DNA from: Pseudomonadota bacterium
GTDB taxonomy: Bacteria > Pseudomonadota > Gammaproteobacteria > Burkholderiales > Burkholderiaceae_C
Assembly: GCA_021783695.1 (NCBI GenBank)
Contig: JAJXTO010000016.1
Span: 1-58,980, forward strand
Direction of reading: 5' to 3'
DNA length: 58,980 nucleotides
The number at the start of each line of letters is the position of its first letter. Within the stretch, counting starts at the first letter, position 1. Of this stretch, positions 51,165-58,980 are shown piece after piece. Under the pieces are notes generated by a model that worked only from the letters and a program-made list of their open reading frames with translations, ran no database searches and was not told where the DNA came from. The translations under genes and the position numbers were made by a program.

Positions 51165-51968
51165 ATGATCCGCACCCCCATCGTCGCGTTCGACATCGAA
51201 ACGATCCCAGATCCCGACGCGCTGCGGGCTGCGGGCCTGGCAGATGCCGGTATGGACGACCATGACACTGTCTTGCAGGCGCAGGCGCGGCGCCTTGACA
51301 AGACGGGAAGCGATTTCCTTCCGGTGCATTGCCACAAAGTCTTGGTCGTTTCCTGCGCATTCCGCAACCATGAGGGTCTGAAAATTCATTCCTTTGTGGA
51401 TCATGGCGGACAGGAAGGGCAGGCGGTGCAGGGCTTTTTTCGGGTGATCGAAAAGCATGCGCCGCAACTCGTGTCATGGAACGGTGGTGGTTTTGATCTT
51501 CCCGTGCTGCATTACCGCGGACTGGTGCATGGCGTTGTTGCACCTAAATACTGGGATATGGGCGAAGATGACCGAGATATGAAGTGGAATAACTACATTT
51601 CCCGGTATCACACCCGCCATCTGGACTTGATGGATCTGCTCGCTCTCTACCAGCCGCGGGCGAACGCCCCCATGGATGTGCTCGCGAAATTGTGCGGTTT
51701 TCCAGGCAAACTCGGTATGGATGGCAGCAAGGTCTACGAGGCGTGGAGAGCTGGGCTGACCGACGACATTCGGCGTTATTGCGAGACCGATGTCATGAAC
51801 ACCTATCTGCTGTATTGCCGTTACCAGTTGATGCGTGGCGGTTTGTCCCCTGATGAATACGCTGATGAGATTCAGGTGCTGCGCCAGACGCTGGGCACGC
51901 TAGCGGCGCACGAGGCGCACTGGCAGGAATATCTGGCTGCCTGGCCGCAGCATCGCCCTGCGGAGTAA
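51165..51968 (+). CDS. 3'-5' exonuclease, PolB-associated type
   Basis: A 267-residue predicted DnaQ-like exonuclease. DIETIPDPDAL supplies the first acidic pair (Asp10, Glu12), LVSWNGGGFDLPVLHYR the second motif, and RYCETDVMNTYLLYCRYQL the third. This is the family annotated as predicted 3'-5' exonuclease related to the exonuclease domain of PolB. The ATG at 51165 is chosen; a GTG at 51129 extends into the rpoS end by 14 bases. Probable repair or proofreading role. Confidence 0.85.
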   Translation: MIRTPIVAFDIETIPDPDALRAAGLADAGMDDHDTVLQAQARRLDKTGSDFLPVHCHKVLVVSCAFRNHEGLKIHSFVDHGGQEGQAVQGFFRVIEKHAPQLVSWNGGGFDLPVLHYRGLVHGVVAPKYWDMGEDDRDMKWNNYISRYHTRHLDLMDLLALYQPRANAPMDVLAKLCGFPGKLGMDGSKVYEAWRAGLTDDIRRYCETDVMNTYLLYCRYQLMRGGLSPDEYADEIQVLRQTLGTLAAHEAHWQEYLAAWPQHRPAE

Positions 51969-52032
51969 GCTGGCCCGGATGGCGCCGCGCTGCAAGACGT
52001 TACTGCGTTTTTGTTGAGCAGCATCTGTTCCA

Positions 52033-53448
52033 ATGGAGGCCATGGAACAACGTGAACGCATGGAATGGCTGCAGATCGACAGCCTGGATCTTGAGGCGCG
52101 CGGCGTCGGTCGCAGTGAAAACGGCAAGGTGGTCTTCGTTTCCAATGCCCTGCCGGGTGAGCGGATTCAGGCTAGCATCTTACGCAGCAAGCGGAATTGG
52201 GAGTCCGGCACGGCGGTCGCTTGGGACAATGCGTCCAGCAGCCGTGTGACGCCTAAATGTTCCCATTTTGGCGTCTGCGGTGGCTGCAGCATGCAGCATG
52301 TCGATCCTGCGGCCCAATTGGCATTCAAGCAGCGCATTTTGGAAGATGATTTCTGGCATCTCAGCCGACTGAGGCCGCAAACCCTGCTGCGTCCAATCGC
52401 CGGGCCGAGTTGGGGCTATCGCACCCGGGCGCGACTGACTGTCCGTCTGGTGATCAAAAAGGGTGGGGTACTCGTTGGATTCCATGAAAAAGGGTCCAGC
52501 TATGTGGCAGATATGCGCAGTTGTGCGATTTTGCCGCAAAAAGTGTCAGAACTGCTACTCCCCCTGCGAGCGCTGATCGCCAGCCTCTCCCATCCTGAGC
52601 GGGCGCCGCAAATCGAATTGGCCATGGGCGACAGCGTGATTGCGCTGGTCTTGCGGCATCTGGAGCCATTGACCGAGTCGGATCGGCAGCTTCTGCGCGA
52701 CTTTGGTGTCAAGCACCATGTGCAATGGTGGTTGCAGTCAAAGGGGCCCGATTCCGTGGTCTTACTTGATGGCGAAGCAGAACAACTGCGCTACGCCCTG
52801 CCGGAGTTTGGCATCACCATGCCGTTCCGCCCGACCGATTTCACGCAGGTGAACCCGCAAATCAACCGCGTCATGGTGGCGCGTGCGTTGCGTCTGCTCA
52901 AGGCGCAGGCGACGGATCGGGTCATCGACTGGTTTTGCGGGCTGGGAAATTTCACCCTGCCGATCGCCACGCAGGCGCGCAAGGTGCTTGGTGTCGAGGG
53001 GAGCGCCACGCTGGTGGCGCGTGCGCTGGATAACGCTTTGCAGAACGATTTGCAGGATAAGGTGATGTTTGCCGCGCGCAATCTGTTCGAGATGAATGCG
53101 GCAGATCTGCGCGCCTATGGCGAGGCGGATTTGTGGCTGGTGGACCCGCCGCGCGATGGCGCGCTGGCCTTGTGCAAGGCTTTGGTCGCTGCTGTTGGCG
53201 GAACCCTGTCCTCCAGCGCAGATGGGTCACAAACTGCGGAGTTAGCGTCTGGCGATCATGGCGGAGCACATGTGCCGTTCACCCCACCACGGCGGATTGT
53301 TTACGTCTCGTGCAATCCCGCCACGCTGGCGCGGGATGCTGGTTTGCTGGTGCATCACGGCGGCTACATTCTGCGCGCGGCCGGGGTGATGAATATGTTC
53401 CCGCACACGGCGCATGTGGAGTCGATGGCGGTGTTTGAGCGCGAGTAA
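52033..53448 (+). CDS. rlmD: 23S rRNA (uracil-1939-C5)-methyltransferase RlmD
   Basis: Methylates U1939 of 23S rRNA with SAM. It has 471 residues: an N-terminal TRAM domain (about 12-65), an Fe-S cysteine cluster [14 protein letters not shown] (Cys76, 82, 85) completed by a cysteine in DMRSCAILP, and the methyltransferase domain with [22 protein letters not shown] and the catalytic cysteine in [15 protein letters not shown] stretch of about 25 polar residues (about 395-418) between the last two motifs is longer than usual. A terminator follows. Confidence 0.94.
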   Translation: MEAMEQRERMEWLQIDSLDLEARGVGRSENGKVVFVSNALPGERIQASILRSKRNWESGTAVAWDNASSSRVTPKCSHFGVCGGCSMQHVDPAAQLAFKQRILEDDFWHLSRLRPQTLLRPIAGPSWGYRTRARLTVRLVIKKGGVLVGFHEKGSSYVADMRSCAILPQKVSELLLPLRALIASLSHPERAPQIELAMGDSVIALVLRHLEPLTESDRQLLRDFGVKHHVQWWLQSKGPDSVVLLDGEAEQLRYALPEFGITMPFRPTDFTQVNPQINRVMVARALRLLKAQATDRVIDWFCGLGNFTLPIATQARKVLGVEGSATLVARALDNALQNDLQDKVMFAARNLFEMNAADLRAYGEADLWLVDPPRDGALALCKALVAAVGGTLSSSADGSQTAELASGDHGGAHVPFTPPRRIVYVSCNPATLARDAGLLVHHGGYILRAAGVMNMFPHTAHVESMAVFERE

Positions 53449-53476
53449 GAGTCGATGTAGCGCCGCAGCGCGCATG

Positions 53477-53505
53477 AAAAAACGCCCGCTGTCGCGGGCG
53501 TTTTT
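53477..53505. terminator. Bidirectional terminator between rlmD and the BI-1 gene
   Basis: ACGCCCGC (53482-53489) pairs with GCGGGCGT (53494-53501) around TGTC, flanked by six A and five or six T residues, so it serves both convergent genes. Confidence 0.92.
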
Positions 53506-53523
53506 GTGAGGGAATGCCAGTTG

Positions 53524-54225
53524 TCAACGGCGTCCGCCGCCACTGAAAAAGCTCAGAATCGACAGGAGGTTGACGAACACGTTGTAGATGTCGAGATAGA
53601 TGGCCAGGGTGGCGGTGATGTAGTTGGTTTCGCCGCCGTTGATCACGCGCTGAACGTCGATCAGCATGAAGGCAGAAAAAATCACGATGGCCACGACCGA
53701 GAAGGTCAACATCAGCGCCGGCAGTTGCAGCCAGATGTTGGCAATGCCTGCGAGGATCAGCAGGATGACGCCGACGAACAGCATTTTTGACAAGCCGGAC
53801 AGGTCTCGCTTGACCACATTGGCCAGCGTCGCCATGGCGCCGAAGATGACTGCCGTGCCGCCAAAGGCCAGCATGATGAGTTGCGGCCCGTTGCCCATGC
53901 CGAGCACAAAACCGAGCATCTGCGACAGCATCACCCCCATGAAGAACGTGAACAGCAGCAGCAAACCGACGCCGGTGCTTGAATTTTTTGTGCGCTCAAT
54001 GCCAAACATCAGTCCGAAGGCGCCGACCAGGAAAACAATCATGGTCATGCCCGGGCTTTGCGCCATAGCCAGGTTAAGCCCGGTTGCCATGCCCACCCAC
54101 GCCCCGATGACGGTCGGGATGAGAGAGAGGGCAAGCAAGGTGTATGTCTGCCGCAGAACCTTGTTGCGCACAGTCATTGCGCTGCCCGGCTGGGCGTAGA
54201 CGGTGTAATCGCGTTGCTCGTTCAT
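53524..54225 (-). CDS. BAX inhibitor-1/YccA family membrane protein
   Basis: A 233-residue inner-membrane protein with seven helices. VLRQTYTLLALSLIPTVIGAW begins helix 1 (cited in part as RQTYTLLALSLIPTVIG), RTKNSSTGVGLLLLFTFFMG is loop 2, and the C-terminal IDVQRVINGGETNYITATL and LAIYLDIYNVFVNLL carry the family's conserved Asp pair. Related to E. coli YccA and YbhL; YccA modulates FtsH. Role here is unknown. Confidence 0.92.
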   Translation of the reverse strand: MNEQRDYTVYAQPGSAMTVRNKVLRQTYTLLALSLIPTVIGAWVGMATGLNLAMAQSPGMTMIVFLVGAFGLMFGIERTKNSSTGVGLLLLFTFFMGVMLSQMLGFVLGMGNGPQLIMLAFGGTAVIFGAMATLANVVKRDLSGLSKMLFVGVILLILAGIANIWLQLPALMLTFSVVAIVIFSAFMLIDVQRVINGGETNYITATLAIYLDIYNVFVNLLSILSFFSGGGRR

Positions 54226-54354
54226 GGAAATGCTCCGTTCCTGTTTGTGGAAACTACTGTTCAGACTAGCACAAGCTAAATACGTTCCACCGCTTGCATT
54301 TCAATCCCGCGGCTGTGAATTTGCAAACAGTGTGAGCGCGTATTAAGCCTGTTT

Positions 54355-55299
54355 TCAGGCTGCCTGCGGCGCAGTTCCATACACCTCGCGCATGCGGTGC
54401 AGCGCGCTATCCAATGTGAGATGGTGGTTTTGCGGGCCGTGAACGGCGATTTTTTCTGCGCCGAGCACATTGCCCAGGCGGCAACAGTCGGCCAGCGTCC
54501 AGCGGCGCGACAGGCCAAACAGCAGACCGGCGCGGAATGCGTCGCCACAGCCCGTCGGATCGCACACTTCTCGGGCGGGCACGCCCGGAATGTCGACCGC
54601 TGCAGCGCCCTCGCTCCAGATGCGGCAACCCATCTCGCCGCGCGTCACCACCAGGCCTTGCACCTGCGTGGCGATGTGCTCCAGATTCCAGCCAGTGCGC
54701 TCGACCAGCAATTCGGCCTCATAGTCGTTGACCGTAACCCAGCTGGCTTTGGCAATGAAATCGCGCAGATCCGCGCCGTCGAACAGGGGCATGCCCTGGC
54801 CGGGATCGAAGATGAAGGGGATGTTCGCCGTGGCAAGTTCTGCGGCGTGATCGATCATGGCCGAGCGGCCATCGGGGGCGATGATGGCCAGTTTGATTCC
54901 GGCATCCAGTGGCACGGGCAGTTCGTGTGCCCGGCCCATGGCACCAGGGTGGAACGAGGTGATCTGGTTGTTGTCGCGGTCGGTGATGATGTGTGCCTGC
55001 GCGGTGAAGCTGTCGGGCAGTAGTCCGATATGGGTGCGCGGGATGTGCAGCGCATCGAGCCGGTCGAGGTAGCTCTGGCCGTCTGCTCCCAGCGCGCCGA
55101 GGATGATGGGCTCGCCGCCGAGCAGCGCCAGGCTGTAGGCGATGTTGCCGGCGCAGCCGCCGAATTCGCGCCGCATGGTGGGCACGAGGAAGCTGATGTT
55201 GAGGATGTGCACCTTGTCGGGCAGGATGTGCTCGGCAAAGCGGCCGTCGAAAGTGGTGATGGTGTCGAACGCGAGCGAACCGCAGATGAGGGTGGGCAT
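54355..55299 (-). CDS. PfkB-family carbohydrate/nucleoside kinase
   Basis: A 314-residue sugar or nucleoside kinase. The N-terminal substrate site is FGGCAGNIAYSLALLGG, and the C-terminal PfkB signature is DPTGCGDAFRAGLLFGL, with the catalytic Asp in GCGDAF. It resembles the adenosine-kinase-like members found widely in betaproteobacteria; the substrate is not certain. It follows lysS after 4 bases on the same strand. The bases between 54226 and 54290 hold the divergent spacer to the BI-1 gene end; 54291-54354 shows nothing. Confidence 0.88.
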   Translation of the reverse strand: MPTLICGSLAFDTITTFDGRFAEHILPDKVHILNISFLVPTMRREFGGCAGNIAYSLALLGGEPIILGALGADGQSYLDRLDALHIPRTHIGLLPDSFTAQAHIITDRDNNQITSFHPGAMGRAHELPVPLDAGIKLAIIAPDGRSAMIDHAAELATANIPFIFDPGQGMPLFDGADLRDFIAKASWVTVNDYEAELLVERTGWNLEHIATQVQGLVVTRGEMGCRIWSEGAAAVDIPGVPAREVCDPTGCGDAFRAGLLFGLSRRWTLADCCRLGNVLGAEKIAVHGPQNHHLTLDSALHRMREVYGTAPQAA

Positions 55300-55303
55300 G
55301 GGT

Positions 55304-56824
55304 TCAGCCTTCGAGGCGCAGTGCGGGGAAAAGAATGACGTCGCGGATACTGGGCGCGTCTGTGAGGAGCATCACCAGGCGGTCGATGCCAATGCCGCAG
55401 CCCCCCGCCGGCGGCATGCCGTATTCCAGGGCGCGCACATAGTCGGCGTCGAAATACATGGCTTCGTCGTCGCCGGCTTCCTTGGCCTGCACCTGGGAGT
55501 GAAAGCGCGCGGCCTGATCTTCGGGGTCGTTCAGCTCGGAGAAGCCGTTGGCGATTTCGCGGCCGGTGATGAACAGCTCGAAGCGCTCTGTTGTGTTCGC
55601 ATCGGCATCCGAGGCGCGTGCCAAGGGCGATACTTCCACCGGGTAGTCGACGATGAAAGTCGGCTCCCACAGCAGATGCTCGGCGACTTCTTCAAACAAC
55701 GCAAGCTGCAAGGCGCCCAGTCCCATGCCCCTGAGCTTGTGCGGGGCATGGTCGGCGTCGAGTCGGCGTAACTCGCCGCGCAAAAAGCCGTCGTCGGCCA
55801 GTTGGGCGTCGGTATAGTCGGGCGCGTGCTGTTGGATGGCCTGCTGCAGGGTGAGCCGCGCAAAAGGGGCGCTCAGATCGAGGGGGCGGCCCTGATGTGT
55901 GAGCACCGTGTTGCCGCAGGTGATCTGCGCCGTGTTGCGGATCAGTGCCTCGGTGAAGTCCATCTGGTCGCGGTAGGTCCACCAGGCGGCGTAAAACTCC
56001 ATCATGGTGAACTCGGGGTTGTGCCGCGGGCTCAGACCTTCGTTGCGGAAATTGCGATTGATCTCGAACACCCGCTCGAAGCCGCCCACCAGCAGGCGCT
56101 TGAGGTATAGCTCGGGCGCAATGCGCAGAAACATCTGCTGATCCAGCGCGTTATGGTGCGTGACAAAGGGCTTGGCCGCCGCGCCGCCCGGGATGGGGTG
56201 GAGCATGGGCGTTTCCACTTCCATGAAACCCGCAGCGAGCATTTCACCGCGCAGCGCCGCGATGGCCTTGCTGCGTAAGGTAAAGCGTTCGCGCGATTCG
56301 GGCGTGACGATCAGATCGACATAGCGCTGGCGGTAGCGCGTTTCCAGGTCTTCCAGACCGTGGAACTTGTCGGGAAGCGGGCGCAGGCTCTTGACCAGCA
56401 GCCTCACCTGTTCGGCGCGGATGGTCAGCTCGCCTGTGCGAGTCTTGAACAACACGCCTTCGCAGCCGATCCAGTCTCCCAGGTCGTCGTGCTTGAACGC
56501 GGTGTGGGCATCTTCGCCGGTGACGTCGTTGGACACATGGATCTGGATGCGTCCGGTGCTGTCCTGCAGGGTGGCGAAACTCGCCTTGCCCATGACGCGC
56601 TTGAGCATCATGCGGCCGGCCACGCGCACGCGCACGGCTGCCGCGTCCAGCGCGTCCGGTTCGTCGCCACCGTGTTGCGCTTGCAGGCGGGCGGACTGGT
56701 GCGTCGGCTTGAAGTCGTTCGGGAACGCTGGGCCGGCATGGCGCCAGGCGGAGAGTTTGGCGCGGCGCTCGGCGATCAGCGGGGAGTCATCGGAGGCGGG
56801 CGAGTGGGATGCGTCGGTATTCAT
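55304..56824 (-). CDS. lysS: Lysyl-tRNA synthetase (class II)
   Basis: Charges tRNA-Lys. It has 506 residues from the ATG at 56824. The OB-fold anticodon domain lies at about 65-170 ([21 protein letters not shown]), cited in part as [15 protein letters not shown]. Class II motifs follow: motif 2 [20 protein letters not shown] and motif 3 [16 protein letters not shown]. The frame extends far upstream into the MgtC-like gene's antisense strand, but that part has no similarity. No clear ribosome site is seen before the ATG. Confidence 0.96.
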   Translation of the reverse strand: MNTDASHSPASDDSPLIAERRAKLSAWRHAGPAFPNDFKPTHQSARLQAQHGGDEPDALDAAAVRVRVAGRMMLKRVMGKASFATLQDSTGRIQIHVSNDVTGEDAHTAFKHDDLGDWIGCEGVLFKTRTGELTIRAEQVRLLVKSLRPLPDKFHGLEDLETRYRQRYVDLIVTPESRERFTLRSKAIAALRGEMLAAGFMEVETPMLHPIPGGAAAKPFVTHHNALDQQMFLRIAPELYLKRLLVGGFERVFEINRNFRNEGLSPRHNPEFTMMEFYAAWWTYRDQMDFTEALIRNTAQITCGNTVLTHQGRPLDLSAPFARLTLQQAIQQHAPDYTDAQLADDGFLRGELRRLDADHAPHKLRGMGLGALQLALFEEVAEHLLWEPTFIVDYPVEVSPLARASDADANTTERFELFITGREIANGFSELNDPEDQAARFHSQVQAKEAGDDEAMYFDADYVRALEYGMPPAGGCGIGIDRLVMLLTDAPSIRDVILFPALRLEG

Positions 56825-56943
56825 GCAGGAGGGAGAAACGGAGAGTCGGGACGGGCCGCAGGCCACCGTGGAGCAGGGATATGACGCATGCCACGCAACT
56901 GCGGCCAACGCCAAGCCAATGGATTTTAGCTGTGCAGTCCACC

Positions 56944-58188
56944 CTAGAAGCGGCTTGCCCAGAGACCGAGCCAGAAGAGGCCGATGATGCCGGCCTGCAC
57001 CGCGGCATTGGACGCGCCGAACCGACCCTGTGCTCCGGCAAATCCTGCGGCCACCTTGCTGATGGCATTGGTCGACAGCGCCAAGCCGATGGCCAGCATG
57101 GCCTGCAGGGAAGTGAAGGTGCCGTTGGCCGCGAATTGCGCCGCCGAGGCAGACGCCGCATGGGCATCGGCAAAGCCGGCCAGGCCTGTGGCAACGACGG
57201 CACCGCTGCTGCCCAGCCAGCCTCGCACCCATTCGGCAACGAGCAGCACACCGGCCAAGATGGAGGCAAACAGCAAGGCTTGCAACGGCTGGAACGGGCG
57301 CTTTGCCGCAGATTGCAGCGTGCTGGCGCCCGCAGAGACTTCTGCGCGCAGGCCGCCATGGATTAACGCGCCGACGGCCAGCAACGCGCCCGCGCCATAC
57401 AGCCCTACAGCAGGGAGCAGGTCGGGGAGCAAGGCGGGCTGGATCAAGGCCACCAGGGCGCTCAGCTCGATCATGGTGGCAAGGTTCGACAGCAAGGCGG
57501 CGCGCAGGCAATCGGTCTGCGCAGCAGGTTCCAGCCGCGCGCGCTGCGCCATGCTGGCGATCGTGGCGGTGCTGGAAACAAAACCACCAGCCAGACCAGA
57601 AAGCGCCAGGCCGCGTTGGCTGCCCAGCACCCGCACTGCAAGATGCCCGAGCGATTGAATCGTCATCATCAGCACTGCCAGCAGCCACAAGGTATGCAGA
57701 TTCAGACCGGCAAGCCAGACGATCTTCCGGTCAGGTAGAAGCGGCAAGACCACCAACGCCGCCGCCGCCAGCATCAGCGCAGACTCCACCTCCGCATTGC
57801 TCAATACATTGCGCGCAAAGCCGTGCAATGTGCTCTTGGCCGCCAGCACTCCGGCGACGACCACGGACAAACCGGCAGCCCACCCCGGCGCTTGCTGCGC
57901 CAGAGCGCCAATCAAGACGGTCAGCAGCAGGGCGAATTCTGTGGTCAGGCCGGGATCGGACTCGCGTGTTCGGGCATAGCCAGAGAACGTCAGCAATGCG
58001 AACGCCGCAAGCAAGACCGCCAACGCCAGAGGCCCCAAGATTGCCGCCGTTGCTCCCGCAAGCGATGCCAGCACGAAACTGCGCAAGCCTGCAGGCGATT
58101 CCGGCGGCTGGCTGCGCTCGCGTTCCACGCCGATGAGCAAACCGGCGCCGAGCGCAGCGGCCCAGGGCAGGAGGGTGGGGTCAGCCAT
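56944..58188 (-). CDS. MgtC/SapB-like membrane protein with DUF4010 domain
   Basis: A 414-residue hydrophobic protein with about twelve helices. The N-terminal part (about 10-130) is MgtC/SapB-like: [13 protein letters not shown] near the start and [18 protein letters not shown]. The C-terminal part has the DUF4010 repeat with [20 protein letters not shown] and [19 protein letters not shown]. This two-domain form is annotated as a putative membrane or transport protein; its substrate is unknown. It ends 18 bases before nothing else on its strand except the pseudopilin located upstream. Confidence 0.85.
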   Translation of the reverse strand: MADPTLLPWAAALGAGLLIGVERERSQPPESPAGLRSFVLASLAGATAAILGPLALAVLLAAFALLTFSGYARTRESDPGLTTEFALLLTVLIGALAQQAPGWAAGLSVVVAGVLAAKSTLHGFARNVLSNAEVESALMLAAAALVVLPLLPDRKIVWLAGLNLHTLWLLAVLMMTIQSLGHLAVRVLGSQRGLALSGLAGGFVSSTATIASMAQRARLEPAAQTDCLRAALLSNLATMIELSALVALIQPALLPDLLPAVGLYGAGALLAVGALIHGGLRAEVSAGASTLQSAAKRPFQPLQALLFASILAGVLLVAEWVRGWLGSSGAVVATGLAGFADAHAASASAAQFAANGTFTSLQAMLAIGLALSTNAISKVAAGFAGAQGRFGASNAAVQAGIIGLFWLGLWASRF

Positions 58189-58206
58189 GGGGTGAGGGGC
58201 GCAAGG

Positions 58207-58770
58207 TCAGGGCGCAGGGCATGTGCCGGAGAAATCGGCTTCTTCCAGACGCAGCCTGCCCGATTTGGCCAAAATGAGATCGCGCGCGTTTTTATCTATG
58301 GGCAGAGGAACGCAGATGCGCAAGCGGCCAACCGCAAAGGCGCCACCGGGCTGCTCGGCGAAACCCAGCGCGGTGAAAATGACAGTTTTGCTCAGCGGCG
58401 AATTTGCCGCGACTGCGAGATCGGCATGAGATGCATGGCCGGTGTGGAGCGGTGTTTCCTCGCCATCCAGCAGGCCGTTGCGGTTGCGGTCAATGAACAC
58501 GATCCAACCTTTGGACCAATCCCAGCGAGAGCGGCTCTGGCAGGCCCCGGACTCGCCGGCGCAAATGCTGACCGGACGATGCAATTCAATTGCGGTCTGC
58601 CGCGCAAGGTGAAAAGCAGAAAGGAGCGAATTCGTCGAGGTAGCGAGGTGATGCTGCATGACCCATCCCCGCATCCAGGGCGCGGCGAGTCCGATGAGGA
58701 TGGCGCCAACGAACAAAATGATCAGAACCTCCACCAAAGTGAACCCGTAGGTGGCGCGAGGCGGGCGCAT
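58207..58770 (-). CDS. Type II secretion/type IV pilus pseudopilin GspH/FimT
   Basis: A 187-residue minor pilin-like protein from the ATG at 58770 (a GTG at 58812 would add 14 residues). It has the prepilin signal RATYG-FTLVEVLIILF: the leader ends at Gly9 and Glu14 is the usual mature Glu5, followed by one hydrophobic helix. The C-terminal beta domain matches GspH/FimT: AFHLARQTAIELHRPV and GWIVFIDRNRNGLLDGEE. It is isolated from other pilus genes in the window. The MgtC-like gene starts 18 bases after its stop. Confidence 0.9.
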   Translation of the reverse strand: MRPPRATYGFTLVEVLIILFVGAILIGLAAPWMRGWVMQHHLATSTNSLLSAFHLARQTAIELHRPVSICAGESGACQSRSRWDWSKGWIVFIDRNRNGLLDGEETPLHTGHASHADLAVAANSPLSKTVIFTALGFAEQPGGAFAVGRLRICVPLPIDKNARDLILAKSGRLRLEEADFSGTCPAP

Positions 58771-58980
58771 CGTGCGATCCACGTCCCGAAAGGAAAAATC
58801 GATTTTGTCCACGATGCAAACTCACGTCGAAATGGATTTCCAGCGCAGAATAGCCTAAGGATGGTCTGCACAACCCCCGCCAAGACGCGAGTTGTTGCAT
58901 GCCTGTTCACATCGTGAAACCAGCGTTGAATGTCGTGCCGAATTCACGGTGTTTTGGCCCGATTGTGCCGGTTTTCGGAC

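Overview
The window is GC-rich, gene-dense DNA that looks like the chromosome of a betaproteobacterium of the order Burkholderiales, and the metabolic mix is most like Thiomonas. The pointers are an EF-P carrying Arg32 next to its rhamnosyltransferase EarP, the surE-pcm-nlpD-rpoS block, a HiPIP and several c-type cytochromes. The genus is an inference from gene content; no marker gene proves it.

Left edge (1-340): the 3' half of tRNA-Arg(ACG), a bidirectional terminator and the C-terminal scrap of a tyrosine integrase, which together look like the scar of a lost integrated element. Then comes a large carbohydrate block (341-20820). A tightly packed minus-strand run, zwf-pgl-glk-malQ-glgB-glgX-pgm-glgC-glgA-glgP-pgi, covers glycogen synthesis, glycogen breakdown and entry into 6-phosphogluconate. 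The divergent plus-strand pair edd-eda completes the Entner-Doudoroff route. The Pgi is divergent and lacks the catalytic glutamate.

Middle (20821-33283): an operon for an outer-membrane DUF3034 protein, an exported truncated hemoglobin and a HiPIP; efp and earP; a family-5 uracil-DNA glycosylase and uvrC; a Spy-like periplasmic protein. Next is a bd-like terminal oxidase locus in which a CydA-like chain is fused to a cytochrome c domain, followed by a second membrane chain and a small cytochrome c. Its upstream region carries three FNR/Anr-like boxes. A TetR-controlled tripartite ABC exporter (DevBCA-like) with a DUF1971 cupin and a NodT-type outer-membrane lipoprotein follows (31748-37348).

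Right part (37456-58980): a cluster of three secreted proteins (DUF2202 ferritin-like, a Gly/Met-rich peptide, an Ala/Gly-rich protein) divergent from an OmpR/EnvZ-type two-component pair; pgsA; an EamA transporter; a tartrate/D-malate dehydrogenase; an HU gene; tRNA-Val, ppiD, tRNA-His, a decayed tRNA-Cys-like sequence and tRNA-Leu; surE-pcm-nlpD-rpoS; a PolB-type exonuclease; rlmD; a BAX-inhibitor-1 family protein; a PfkB kinase; lysS; an MgtC/DUF4010 membrane protein and a GspH/FimT pseudopilin.

A previously unannotated 85-bp repeat occurs twice (15786-15870 and 42129-42213, 66 of 85 positions identical without gaps). Each copy fills the junction between an upstream stop codon and a downstream gene. 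One copy now encodes the N-terminus of glucokinase; the other forms a hairpin covering the start codon of the EamA transporter. The most interesting loci are the cytochrome-c-fused bd-like oxidase, this repeat, and the DUF3034/hemoglobin/HiPIP operon.
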